From the NCBI RefSeq assembly GCF_043290135.1, contig NW_027464603.1:2829501-2893500 (forward strand): DNA of 64,000 bases. The letters run 5' to 3'. Of this stretch, positions 1 through 12,820 are shown piece by piece. The translations under genes and the position numbers were made by a program. Each line of letters begins with the position of its first letter. Position 1 is the stretch's first letter. The DNA is from Rhipicephalus microplus. Taxonomy: Eukaryota; Arthropoda; Arachnida; Ixodida; Ixodidae. The notes under the pieces were generated by a model that saw nothing but the letters and a program-made list of their open reading frames with translations, had not been told where the DNA came from and made no database searches.

Positions 1-614
1 AACTCCACAGCTAGAAACTCCACAACTTGAGACTTCGCAACTAGAAACTCGGCAACTAGAAACTCAACAACTAGAAACTCCACAACTAGAAACTTCACAA
101 CTAGAAACTCCACAACTTGAAACACCACAACTAGATACTCCGCAACTACAATTTCCACAACTAGAAACTCCACAACTAGAAACTCCTTAACTAGAAACTG
201 CCCAACAGGAAACTCGACAACTAGAGACTTCATAACTGGGAACTCCACAACTAGAAACTCCACAACTACAGACTCCACAACTACACACTCCACAACTAGA
301 AACTCCACAGCTAGAGACTCCACAACTAGAAACTCCACAAATACGAACCCCACAACTACGATTCCCACAACTAGAAACTCCACAACTAGAAACTCCACAA
401 CTTGAGACTTCGCAACTAGAAACTCCACAACTAGAAACTCCACAACTAGAAACTCCACAACTACGAACCTCACAACTAGAAACTCCACAACTAGAAACTC
501 CACAACTTGGGACTTCGAAACTAGAAACTCCACAAATAGAAACTCAACAACTACAAACCTCACAACTAGAAACTCCACAACTAGAAACTCCGCAACTAGA
601 AACTCCACAGCTAG
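1..614 (+). repeat. T-type HOR segment, copy of 4941-5554
   Basis: By eye this segment matches 4,941-5,554 base for base at a constant offset of 4,940 and diverges at base 615, where CTAGAGAC replaces CTAGAAAC. It carries the T-type marker GCCCAACAGG at 200-209, just after CCTTAACTAG. The same string recurs inside 17,607-18,200 and 19,011-19,604. The left end is cut by the window edge. Confidence 0.9.
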
Positions 615-780
615 AGACTCCACAACTAGAAACTCCACAAATACGAACCCCACAACTACGAACCCCACAACTAGAAACTCCACAACTTGAGACTTTGCAA
701 CTAGAAACTCCACAACTAGAAACTCCACAACTAGAAACTCCACAACTACGAACCTCACAACAACGAACCTCACAACTAGA
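301..780 (+). repeat. Local ~300-bp tandem duplication (20 units)
   Basis: Bases 301-480 and 601-780 begin with the same variant string: CACAGCTAGAGACTCC, then ACAAATACGAACCCC, then a CTTGAGACTT unit. The period is 300 bp, exactly 20 basic units. Copies differ at scattered bases, for example ATTCCC against AACCCC and TTCGC against TTTGC, so this is an older duplication than most of the kb-scale ones. Confidence 0.75.
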
Positions 781-789
781 AACTCCACA

Positions 790-1975
790 ACTAGAAACTC
801 CACAACCGGAAACTCCACAACTAGAAACTCAACAACTAGAAACCCTGCAAATAGAAACTCCAAAACTAGAAACTCCACAACTAGACACTTCGCAACTAGA
901 AACTCCACAACTAGAGACTCCACTAGAAAACTCCGCAACTAGAAACTCCACAACTACGAACCTCACAACTTGAAACTACACAACTACAAACTCCGCAACT
1001 AGAAACTCCACAGCTGGAAACTCCACAACTTGAGACTTCGCAACTAGAAACTCGGCAACTAGAAACTCAACAACTAGAAACTCCACAACAAGAAACTCCA
1101 CAGCTAGAAACTCAACAACTTGAGACACCACAACTAGATACTCCACAACTACAAATTCCACAACTAGAAACTCCAAATTTAGAAACTCCGCAACTAGAAA
1201 CTCCGCAACTTGACACTCCACAACTACAGTCTCCATAACTAGGAACTCCACAACTAGAAACTCCACAACTACAGACTCCACAACTAGAAACTCCACAACC
1301 AGAAACTCCGCAACTAGAAACTCCACAACTAGAAATTCCACAAACAGAGACTCAACAACTAGAGACTCCACAACTAAAGACTCCACAACTAGAAACTCCA
1401 CAACTAGAAACTCCACAACTAGATACTCCGCAACTAGAAACTCCACAACTAGAAACTCAACAACTAGAAACTCCACACCTAGAAACTCCGCAACTAGAAA
1501 CTCCACAACTAGAAACTATGCAACTAGAAACTCCACAGCTAGAGACTCCATAACTAGGAACTCCACAACTAGAAACTCCACAACTACAGACTCCACAACT
1601 ACAAACTCCAAATTTAGAAACTCCGCAACTAGAAACTCCGCAACTTGAAACTCCACAACTAGAGACTCCGTAACTAGGAACTCCACAAATAAAAACTCCA
1701 CAACTACAAACTCCACAACTAGAAACTCCACAACCGGAAAATCCGCAACTAGAAATTCCGCAACAAGAAACTCCACAACTAGAAATTCCACAACTAAAAA
1801 CTCCACAACTAGAAACTCCACAACTAGTATCTCCACAACTAGAAACTCCACAACTAGAAACCCGGCAAATCGAAACTCCAAAACTAAAAACCCGGCAAAT
1901 CGAAACTCCAAAACTAGACACTTCGCAACTAGAAACTCCACAACTACAGACTCCACTAGAAAACTCCGCAACTAG
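790..1975 (+). repeat. HOR segment homologous to 3771-4880
   Basis: Offset is 2,981 bp around 805-1,421 and falls to 2,904 bp by 1,954, because of extra units near 1,421-1,500. It contains the out-of-register landmark CCACTAGAAAACTCC at about 920 and again at about 1,953. The 2,981-bp spacing equals the HOR period at the far right end of the window, which ties the two flanks to one HOR family. Related strings recur at 16,430-17,541. Confidence 0.82.
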
Positions 1976-3320
1976 AAACTCCACAACTACGAACCTCACA
2001 ACTTGAAACTCCACAACTAGAAACTCCGCAACTAAAAACTCCACAGCTAGAAACTCCAAAACTTGAGACTTCGCAACTAGAAACTCGGCAACTAGAAACT
2101 CAACAACTAGAAACTCCACAACTAGAAACTGCACAACTAGAAACTCCACAACTTGAAACACCACAACTAGATACTCCACAACTACAAATTCCACAACTAG
2201 AAACTCCAAATTTAGAAACTCCGCAACTAGAAACTCCGCAACTTGAAACTCCACAACTAGAGACTCCATAACTAGGAACTTCACAACTAGAAACTCCACA
2301 ATTACAGACTCCACAACTACAAACTTCACAACTAGAAACTCCACAACTAGAAATTCCACAACCAAAGACTCAACAACTAGAGACTCCAACACTAAAAACT
2401 CCACAACTAGAAACTCCACAACTAGAAACTCCGTAAGTAGAAACCCAGCAACTAGAAACTCCACAACTAGGAACTCCACACCTATAAATTCCACAACTTG
2501 AAACTCCACAACTAGAAACTCAACAACTAGAAACTCCACACCTAGAAACTCCACAACTAGAAACTCCACAACAAGACACTTCGCAACTAGAAACTCCGCA
2601 AATAGACTCTCCACAACTAGAAAACTCCACAACTAGAAACTCCATGACTAGACACTCCACAACTTGAGACTCCGCAACGACAGACTCCGCAACTAGAAAC
2701 TCTGCAACTAGAAACTGCACAGCTAGAAACTTGAAACTCGAAACTCTGCAACTAGAAACTCTGCAACTAGAAACTCCACAGCAAGAAACTCCACAACTAG
2801 AGACTCCACAACTAGAAACTCCATAACTAGAAACTCCAAAATTAGGAACTCCACAGCTAGAAACTCCACAACTTGAGACTTTGCAGCTAGAAACTCGGCA
2901 ACTAGAAACTCAACAACCAGAAACTCCACAACTGGAAACTTCACAACTAGAAACTCCACAACTTCAAACACCACAACTAGATACTGCGCAACTACAATTT
3001 CCACAACTAGAAACTCCACAACTAGAAACTCCTTAACTAGAAACTGCCCAACAGGAAACTCGACAACTAGAGACTTCATAACTGGGAACTCCACAACTAG
3101 AAACTCCACAACTACAGACTCCACAACTACACACTCCACAACTAGAAACTCCACAGCTAGAGACTCCACAACTAGAAACTCCACAAATACGAACCCCACA
3201 ACTACGAACCCCACAACTAGAAACTCCACAACTAGAAACTCCACAACTTGAGAATTTGCAACGAGAAACTCCAGAACTAGAAACTCCACAACTAGAAACT
3301 CCACAACTACGAACCTCACA
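1976..3320 (+). repeat. T-type HOR material with two related copies further right
   Basis: The stretch includes a T marker, GCCCAACAGG, at 3,046. The portion 1,980-2,720 follows the same variant order as 22,650-23,407 and as 50,900-51,675. The portion 2,720-3,320 resembles 23,420-23,700 and 54,530-55,020. It holds a TATAAATT string near 2,493, also present at the equivalent place in most T-type copies. No gene is seen. Confidence 0.75.
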
Positions 3321-5530
3321 ACTAGAAACTCCACAACTAGAAACTCCACAACTTGGGACTTCGGAACTAGAAACTCCACAAATAGAAACTCCACAACTAC
3401 AAACCTCACAACTAGAAACTCCACAACTAGAAACTCCACAACTTGAGACTTCGCAACTAGAAACTCGGCAACTAGAAACTCCACAACTAGAAACTCCACA
3501 AATTGAAACACCAAAACTAGATACTCCAAAACTACAAACTCCACAACTATAAACTCCACAACTAAAAACTCCGCAACTAGAAACTCCACAACTAAAAACT
3601 CCACAACTAGAGACTCCATATTTTGAAACACCACAACTACATACTCCACAACTACAAATTCCACATCTAGAAACTACAAATTTAGAAACTCCGCAACTAG
3701 AAACTCCGCAACTTGAAACTCCACAACTAGAGACCCCATAACTAGGAACTCCACATTTACAAACTCCACAACTAGAAACTCCACAGCCGGAACCTCCACA
3801 ACTAGAAACTCAACAACTAGAAACCCTGCAAATAGAAACTCCAAAACTAGAAACTCCACAACTAGACACTTCGCAACTAGAAACTCCACAACTAGACACT
3901 CCACTAGAAAACTCCGCAACTAGAAACTCCACAACTACGAACCTCACAACTTGAAACTACACAACTACAAACTCCGCAACTAGAAACTCCACAGCTGGAA
4001 ACTCCACAACTTGAGACTTCGCAACTAGAAACTCGGCAACTAGAAACTCAACAACTAGAAACTCCACAACAAGAAACTCCACAGCTAGAAACTCAACAAC
4101 TTGAAACACCACAACTAGATACTCCACAACTACAAATTCCACAACTAGAAACTCCAAATTTAGAAACTCCGCAACTAGAAACTCCGCAACTTGACACTCC
4201 ACAACTACAGTCTCCATAACTAGGAACTCCACAACTAGAAACTCCACAACTACAGACTCCACAACTAGAAACTCCACAACCAGAAACTCCGCAACTAGAA
4301 ACTCCACAACTAGAAATTCCACAAACAGAGACTCAACAACTAGAGACTCCACAACTAAAGACTCCACAACTAGAAACTCCACAACTAGAAACTCCACAAC
4401 TAGAAACTATGCAACTAGAAACTCCACAGCTAGAGACTCCATAACTAGGAAATCCACAACTAGAAACTCCACAACTACAGACTCCACAACTACAAACTCC
4501 AAATTTAGAAACTCCGCAACTAGAAACTCCGCAACTTGAAACTCCACAACTAGAGACTCCGTAACTAGCAACTCCACAAATAAAAACTCCACAACTACAA
4601 ACTCCACAACTAGAAACTCCACAACCGGAAAATCCGCAACTAGAAACTCCGCAACAAGAAACTCCACAACTAGAAATTCCACAACAAAAAACTCCACAAC
4701 TAGAAACTCCACAACTAGAATCTCCACAACTAGAAACTCCACAACTAGAAACTCCACAACTAGAAACCTGGAATCGAAACTCCACAACTAGAAACCCGGC
4801 AAATCGAAACTCCACAACTAGACACTTCGCAACTAGAAACTCCACAACTACAGACTCCAATAGAAAACTCCGCAACTAGAAAGTCCACAACTACGAACCT
4901 CACAACTTGAAACTCCACAACTAGAAACTCCGCAACTAGAAACTCCACAGCTAGAAACTCCACAACTTGAGACTTCGCAACTAGAAACTCGGCAACTAGA
5001 AACTCAACAACTAGAAACTCCACAACTAGAAACTTCACAACTAGAAACTCCACAACTTGAAACACCACAACTAGATACTCCGCAACTACAATTTCCACAA
5101 CTAGAAACTCCACAACTAGAAACTCCTTAACTAGAAACTGCCCAACAGGAAACTCGACAACTAGAGACTTCATAACTGGGAACTCCACAACTAGAAACTC
5201 CACAACTACAGACTCCACAACTACACACTCCACAACTAGAAACTCCACAGCTAGAGACTCCACAACTAGAAACTCCACAAATACGAACCCCACAACTACG
5301 ATTCCCACAACTAGAAACTCCACAACTAGAAACTCCACAACTTGAGACTTCGCAACTAGAAACTCCACAACTAGAAACTCCACAACTAGAAACTCCACAA
5401 CTACGAACCTCACAACTAGAAACTCCACAACTAGAAACTCCACAACTTGGGACTTCGAAACTAGAAACTCCACAAATAGAAACTCAACAACTACAAACCT
5501 CACAACTAGAAACTCCACAACTAGAAACTC
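3320..5530 (+). repeat. 2.2-kb HOR block, left copy of a pair 12.66 kb apart
   Basis: The partner is 15,950-18,196. The offset is 12,630 at the TCGGAACTAG variant (3,361 and 15,991), 12,659 around 3,957 and 12,666 from about 4,640 onward. The steps are explained by a +30 and a -1 change near 16,030-16,230 and a 7-bp insertion near 17,295 in the right copy. T marker at 5,140. Variants such as the PyrCTTAA string at 5,125 are shared by both. Confidence 0.87.
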
Positions 5531-7760
5531 CGCAACTAGAAACTCCACAGCTAGAAACTCCACAACTTGAGACTTCGCAACTAGAAACTCGGCAACTAGA
5601 AACTCCACAACTAGAAACTCCACAACTAGAAACTCCACAAATTGAAACACCAAAACTAGATACTCCACAACTACAAACTCCACAACTATAAACTCCACAA
5701 CTAAAAACTCCGCAACTAGAAACTCCACAACTAGAAACTCCACAACTAGAGACTCCATATTTTGAAACACCACAACTACATACTCCACAACTACAAATTT
5801 TACATCTAGAAACTCCAAGTTTAGAAACTCCGCAACTAGAAACTCCGCAACTTGAAACTCCACAACTAGAGACTCCGCAACTAGAAACCCAGCAACTAAA
5901 CTCCACAACTAGAAACTCCACACCTATGAATTCCACAACTTGAAACTCCACAACTAGAAACTCCACAACTAGAAACTCCACACCTAGAAACTCCGCAACT
6001 AGAAACTCCACAACTAGAAACTCCACAACTAGAAAGTATGCAACTAGAAACTCCGCAAATAGAAACTCCGCAACTAGAAACTCCACAGCTAGAGACTCCA
6101 CAAATTGAAACACCACAACTAGATACTCCACAACTACAAACTCCACAACTAAAAACTCCACAACTAGAAACTCTGCAACTAGAAACTCCCCAGCTAGAAC
6201 GTCCGCAACTAGAAATTCTGCAACTAGAAACTGCGCAACTAGAAACTCCACAACTAGAAACTCCACAACTAGAAACTCCACAACTAGAAGCTCCACAACT
6301 AGAAACTCCACAACTAGAGACTCCGCAACTAAAAACTCCACAGCTAGAAACTCCGCAACTAGAAACTCCGCAACTAGAATCTCCACAACTAGAGAGTCCA
6401 CAGCTATAAACTCCACAACTTGAAACTCTGCAACTCGAAACTCTGCAACTAGAAAATCCCCAACTATAAACTACACAACTAGAATCTCCGCAACTCGAAA
6501 CTGCGCAACTACAAAATCCACAACTAGAAACTTGACAATTGGGAACTCCGCAACTAGAAAATCTACAACTAGAAACTCGAAAACTAAAAACTCCAACTAG
6601 AAACTCCACAACTAGACACTTTGTAACTAGAAACTCCACAACTAGACACTCCACAACTAGAAAACTCCGCAACTAGAAACTCCACGACTAGACACTCCAC
6701 AACTTGAGACTCCACAACGACAGACTCCGCAACGAGAAACTCTGCAACTAGAAACTGCACATCTAGAAACTTGCAACTCGAAACTCTGCAACTCGAAACT
6801 CCGCAACTAGAAACTCCACAGCTACTAACTCCCCAACTAGAAACTCCACAACTAGAGACTCCACAACTAGAAACTCCATGACTAGAAACTCCAGAATTAT
6901 AAACTCCACAGCTAGAAACTCCACAACTTGAGACTTTGCAACTAGAAACTTAACAACTAGAAACTCCACAACTAGAAACTTCACAACTAGAAACTCCACA
7001 ACTTGAAACACCACAACTAGATACTCCGCAACTACAAATTCTACAACTAGAAACTCCACAACTAGAAACTCCATAACTAGAAACTCCACAACTAGAGACT
7101 CCATAACTAGGAACTCCACAACTAGAAACTCCACAGCTACAGACTCCAGAACTACAGACTCCACAACTAGAAACTCCACAGCTAGAGACTCCACAACTAG
7201 AAACTCCACAAATACGAACCCCACGAATACGAACCCCGCAACTAGAAGCTCCATAACTAGAAACTCCGCAACTAGAAATTCCACAACCAGAGACTCAACA
7301 ACTTGGGACTCCACAACTAAAAACTCCACAACTAGAAACTCCACAACTAGAAACTCAACAACTAGAAACCCTGCAAATAGAAACTCCACAACTAGAAACT
7401 CCACAACTAGACACTTCGCAACTAGAAACTCCACAACTAGAGACTCCACTAGAAAACTCCGCAACTAGAAACTCCACAACTACAAACCTCACAACTTGAC
7501 ACTCCACAACTAGAAACTCCGCAACTGGAAACTCCACAGCTAGAAACTCCACAACTTGAGACTTCGCAACTAGAAACTCGGCAACTAGAAACTCAACAAC
7601 TAGAAACTCCACAACTAGAAACTCCACAACTAGAAACTCCACAACTTGAAACACCACAACTAGATACTCCACAACTACAAATTCCACAACTAGAAACTCC
7701 AAATTTAGAAACTCCGCAACTAGAAACTCCGCAACTTGAAACTCCACAACTTGAGACTCC
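5172..7760 (+). repeat. 2.5-kb HOR trimer, copy 1
   Basis: First of three head-to-tail copies of one HOR. Aligned landmarks are CTACACACTCC at 5,221 and 7,810, GAATTC at 5,928 and 8,518, and the GCACATCTAG string at about 6,757 and 9,332. Offset to copy 2 is about 2,590 bp on the left part and 2,575 bp on the right, because copy 1 has one extra 15-bp unit near 6,148. The M-type marker CCCCGCAACTAGAAGC lies at 7,234. Confidence 0.9.
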
Positions 7761-10260
7761 ATAACTAGGAACTCCACAACTAGAAACTCCACAACTACAG
7801 ACTCCACAACTACACACTCCACAACTAGAAACTCCACAGCTAGAGACTCCACAACTAGAAACTCCACAAATACGAACCCCACAACTACGATTCCCACAAC
7901 TAGAAACTCCACAACTAGAAACTCCACAACTTGAGACTTCGCAACTAGAAACTCCACAACTAGAAACTCCACAACTAGAAACTCCACAACTACGAACCTC
8001 ACAACTAGAAACTCCACAACTAGAAACTCCACAACTTGGGACTTCGAAACTAGAAACTCCACAAATAGAAACTCAACAACTACAAACCTCACAACTAGAA
8101 ACTCCACAACTAGAAACTCCGCAACTAGAAACTCCACAGCTAGAAACTCCACAACTTGAGACTTCGCAACTAGAAACTCGGCAACTAGAAACTCCACAAC
8201 TAGAAACTCCACAACTAGAAACTCCACAAATTGAAACACCAAAACTAGATACTCCACAACTACAAACTCCACAACTATAAACTCCACAACTAAAAACTCC
8301 GCAACTAGAAACTCCACAACTAGAAACTCCACAACTAGAGACTCCATATTTTGAAACACCACAACTACATACTCCACAACTACAAATTTTACATCTAGAA
8401 ACTCCAAGTTTAGAAACTCCGCAACTAGAAACTCCGCAACTTGAAACTCCACAACTAGAGACTCCGCAACTAGAAACCCAGCAACTAAAACTCCACAACT
8501 AGAAACTCCACACCTATGAATTCCACAACTTGAAACTCCACAACTAGAAACTCCACAACTAGAAACTCCACACCTAGAAACTCCGCAACTAGAAACTCCA
8601 CAACTAGAAACTCCACAACTAGAAAGTATGCAACTAGAAACTCCGCAAATAGAAACTCCGCAACTAGAAACTCCACAGCTAGAGACTCCACAAATTGAAA
8701 CACCACAACTAGATACTCCACAACTACAAACTCCACAACTAGAAACTCTGCAACTAGAAACTCCCCAGCTAGAACGTCCGCAACTAGAAATTCTGCAACT
8801 AGAAACTGCGCAACTAGAAACTCCACAACTAGAAACTCCACAACTAGAAACTCCACAACTAGAAACTCCACAACTAGAAACTCCACAACTAGAGACTCCG
8901 CAACTAAAAACTCCACAGCTAGAAACTCCGCAACTAGAAACTCCGCAACTAGAATCTCCACAACTAGAGAGTCCACAGCTATAAACTCCACAACTTGAAA
9001 CTCTGCAACTCGAAACTCTGCAACTAGAAAATCCCCAACTATAAACTACACAACTAGAATCTCCGCAACTCGAAACTGCGCAACTACAAAATCCACAACT
9101 AGAAACTTGACAATTGGGAACTCCGCAACTAGAAAATCTACAACTAGAAACTCGAAAACTAAAAACTCCAACTAGAAACTCCACAACTAGACACTTTGTA
9201 ACTAGAAACTCCACAACTAGACACTCCACAACTAGAAAACTCCGCAACTAGAAACTCCACGACTAGACACTCCACAACTTGAGACTCCACAACGACAGAC
9301 TCCGCAACGAGAAACTCTGCAACTAGAAACTGCACATCTAGAAACTTGCAACTCGAAACTCTGCAACTCGAAACTCCGCAACTAGAAACTCCACAGCTAC
9401 TAACTCCCCAACTAGAAACTCCACAACTAGAGACTCCACAACTAGAAACTCCATGACTAGAAACTCCAGAATTATAAACTCCACAGCTAGAAACTCCACA
9501 ACTTGAGACTTTGCAACTAGAAACTTAACAACTACAAATTCTACAACTAGAAACTCCACAACTAGAAACTCCATAACTAGAAACTCCACAACTAGAGACT
9601 CCATAACTAGGAACTCCACAACTAGAAACTCCACAGCTACAGACTCCAGAACTACAGACTCCACAACTAGAAACTCCACAGCTAGAGACTCCACAACTAG
9701 AAACTCCACAAATACGAACCCCACGAATACGAACCCCGCAACTAGAAGCTCCATAACTAGAAACTCCGCAACTAGAAATTCCACAACCAGAGACTCAACA
9801 ACTTGGGACTCCACAACTAAAAACTCCACAACTAGAAACTCCACAACTAGAAACTCAACAACTAGAAACCCTGCAAATAGAAACTCCACAACTAGAAACT
9901 CCACAACTAGACACTTCGCAACTAGAAACTCCACAACTAGAGACTCCACTAGAAAACTCCGCAACTAGAAACTCCACAACTACAAACCTCACAACTTGAC
10001 ACTCCACAACTAGAAACTCCGCAACTGGAAACTCCACAGCTAGAAACTCCACAACTTGAGACTTCGCAACTAGAAACTCGGCAACTAGAAACTCAACAAC
10101 TAGAAACTCCACAACTAGAAACTCCACAACTAGAAACTCCACAACTTGAAACACCACAACTAGATACTCCACAACTACAAATTCCACAACTAGAAACTCC
10201 AAATTTAGAAACTCCGCAACTAGAAACTCCGCAACTTGAAACTCCACAACTAGAGACTCC
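7761..10260 (+). repeat. 2.5-kb HOR trimer, copy 2
   Basis: Period to copy 3 is 2,500 bp at the left end (ATAACTAGGA at 7,761 and 10,261). Relative to copies 1 and 3 this copy lacks exactly 75 bp (five basic units) at about 9,532, where AACTTAACAACT runs directly into ACAAATTC. GAATTC at 8,518-8,523; M marker at 9,734. Confidence 0.9.
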
Positions 10261-12820
10261 ATAACTAGGAACTCCACAACTAGAAACTCCACAACTACAG
10301 ACTCCACAACTACACACTCCACAACTAGAAACTCCACAGCTAGAGACTCCACAACTAGAAACTCCACAAATACGAACCCCACAACTACGATTCCCACAAC
10401 TAGAAACTCCACAACTAGAAACTCCACAACTTGAGACTTCGCAACTAGAAACTCCACAACTAGAAACTCCACAACTAGAAACTCCACAACTACGAACCTC
10501 ACAACTAGAAACTCCACAACTAGAAACTCCACAACTTGGGACTTCGAAACTAGAAACTCCACAAATAGAAACTCAACAACTACAAACCTCACAACTAGAA
10601 ACTCCACAACTAGAAACTCCGCAACTAGAAACTCCACAGCTAGAAACTCCACAACTTGAGACTTCGCAACTAGAAACTCGGCAACTAGAAACTCCACAAC
10701 TAGAAACTCCACAACTAGAAACTCCACAAATTGAAACACCAAAACTAGATACTCCACAACTACAAACTCCACAACTATAAACTCCACAACTAAAAACTCC
10801 GCAACTAGAAACTCCACAACTAGAAACTCCACAACTAGAGACTCCATATTTTGAAACACCACAACTACATACTCCACAACTACAAATTTTACATCTAGAA
10901 ACTCCAAGTTTAGAAACTCCGCAACTAGAAACTCCGCAACTTGAAACTCCACAACTAGAGACTCCGCAACTAGAAACCCAGCAACTAAAACTCCACAACT
11001 AGAAACTCCACACCTATGAATTCCACAACTTGAAACTCCACAACTAGAAACTCCACAACTGGAAACTCCACACCTAGAAACTCCGCAACTAGAAACTCCA
11101 CAACCAGAAAGTATGCAACTAGAAACTCCGCAAATAGAAACTCCGCCACTAGAAACTCCACAGCTAGAGACTCCACAAATTGAAACACCACAACTAGATA
11201 CTCCACAACTACAAACTCCACAACTAGAAACTCTGCAACTAGAAACTCCCCAGCTAGAACGTCCGCAACTAGAAATTCTGCAACTAGAAACTGCGCAACT
11301 AGAAACTCCACAACTAGAAACTCCACAACTAGAAACTCCACAACTAGAAACTCCACAACTAGAAACTCCACAACTAGAGACTCCGCAACTAAAAACTCCA
11401 CAGCTAGAAACTCCGCAACTAGAAACTCCGCAACTAGAATCTCCACAACTAGAGAGTCCACAGCTATAAACTCCACAACTTGAAACTCTGCAACTCGAAA
11501 CTCTGCAACTAGAAAATCCCCAACTATAAACTACACAACTAGAATCTCCGCAACTCGAAACTGCGCAACTACAAAATCCACAACTAGAAACTTGACAATT
11601 GGGAACTCCGCAACTAGAAAATCTACAACTAGAAACTCGAAAACTAAAAACTCCAACTAGAAACTCCACAACTAGACACTTTGTAACTAGAAACTCCACA
11701 ACTAGACACTCCACAACTAGAAAACTCCGCAACTAGAAACTCCACGACTAGACACTCCACAACTTGAGACTCCACAACGACAGACTCCGCAACGAGAAAC
11801 TCTGCAACTAGAAACTGCACATCTAGAAACTTGCAACTCGAAACTCTGCAACTCGAAACTCCGCAACTAGAAACTCCACAGCTACTAACTCCCCAACTAG
11901 AAACTCCACAACTAGAGACTCCACAACTAGAAACTCCATGACTAGAAACTCCAGAATTATAAACTCCACAGCTAGAAACTCCACAACTTGAGACTTTGCA
12001 ACTAGAATCTTAACAACTAGAAACTCCACAACTAGAAACTTCACAACTAGAAACTCCACAACTTGAAACACCACAACTAGATACTCCGCAACTACAAATT
12101 CTACAACTAGAAACTCCACAACTAGAAACTCCATAACTAGAAACTCCACAACTAGAGACTCCATAACTAGGAACTCCACAACTAGAAACTCCACAGCTAC
12201 AGACTCCAGAACTACAGACTCCACAACTAGAAACTCCACAGCTAGAGACTCCACAACTAGAAACTCCACAAATACGAACCCCACGAATACGAACCCCGCA
12301 ACTAGAAGCTCCATAACTAGAAACTCCGCAACTAGAAATTCCACAACCAGAGACTCAACAACTTGGGACTCCACAACTAAAAACTCCACAACTAGAAACT
12401 CCACAACTAGAAACTCAACAACTAGAAACCCTGCAAATAGAAACTCCACAACTAGAAACTCCACAACTAGACACTTCGCAACTAGAAACTCCACAACTAG
12501 AGACTCCACTAGAAAACTCCGCAACTAGAAACTCCACAACTACAAACCTCACAACTTGACACTCCACAACTAGAAACTCCGCAACTGGAAACTCCACAGC
12601 TGGAAACTCCACAACTTGAGACTTCGCAACTGGAAACTCGGCAACTAGAAACTCAACAACTAGAAACTCCACAACTAGAAACTCCACAACTAGAAACTCC
12701 ACAACTTGAAACACCACAACTAGATACTCCACAACTACAAATTCCACAACTAGAAACTGCAAATTTAGAAACTCCGCAACTAGAAACTCCGCAACTTGAA
12801 ACTCCACAACTAGAGACTCC
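10261..12820 (+). repeat. 2.5-kb HOR trimer, copy 3
   Basis: Same variant order as copies 1 and 2. It keeps the 75-bp stretch missing from copy 2 and lacks one 15-bp unit near 11,095. GAATTC at 11,018-11,023; M marker at 12,294. The next ATAACTAGGA falls at 12,821, where the string changes to one with a CTGCAG variant, so the trimer ends there. Confidence 0.9.

Noticed and set aside
30..60. CENP-B box in the TTCGCAACTAGAAACTCGG string
   Set aside because: The TTCG and CGG cores are present but separated by 12 bp instead of 7, and the invariant middle A is missing.
1688..1693. AATAAA polyadenylation signal (also about 4579, 17237, 18663)
   Set aside because: It arises from a G-to-A-type variant of one unit and is copied with the HOR; there is no gene upstream.
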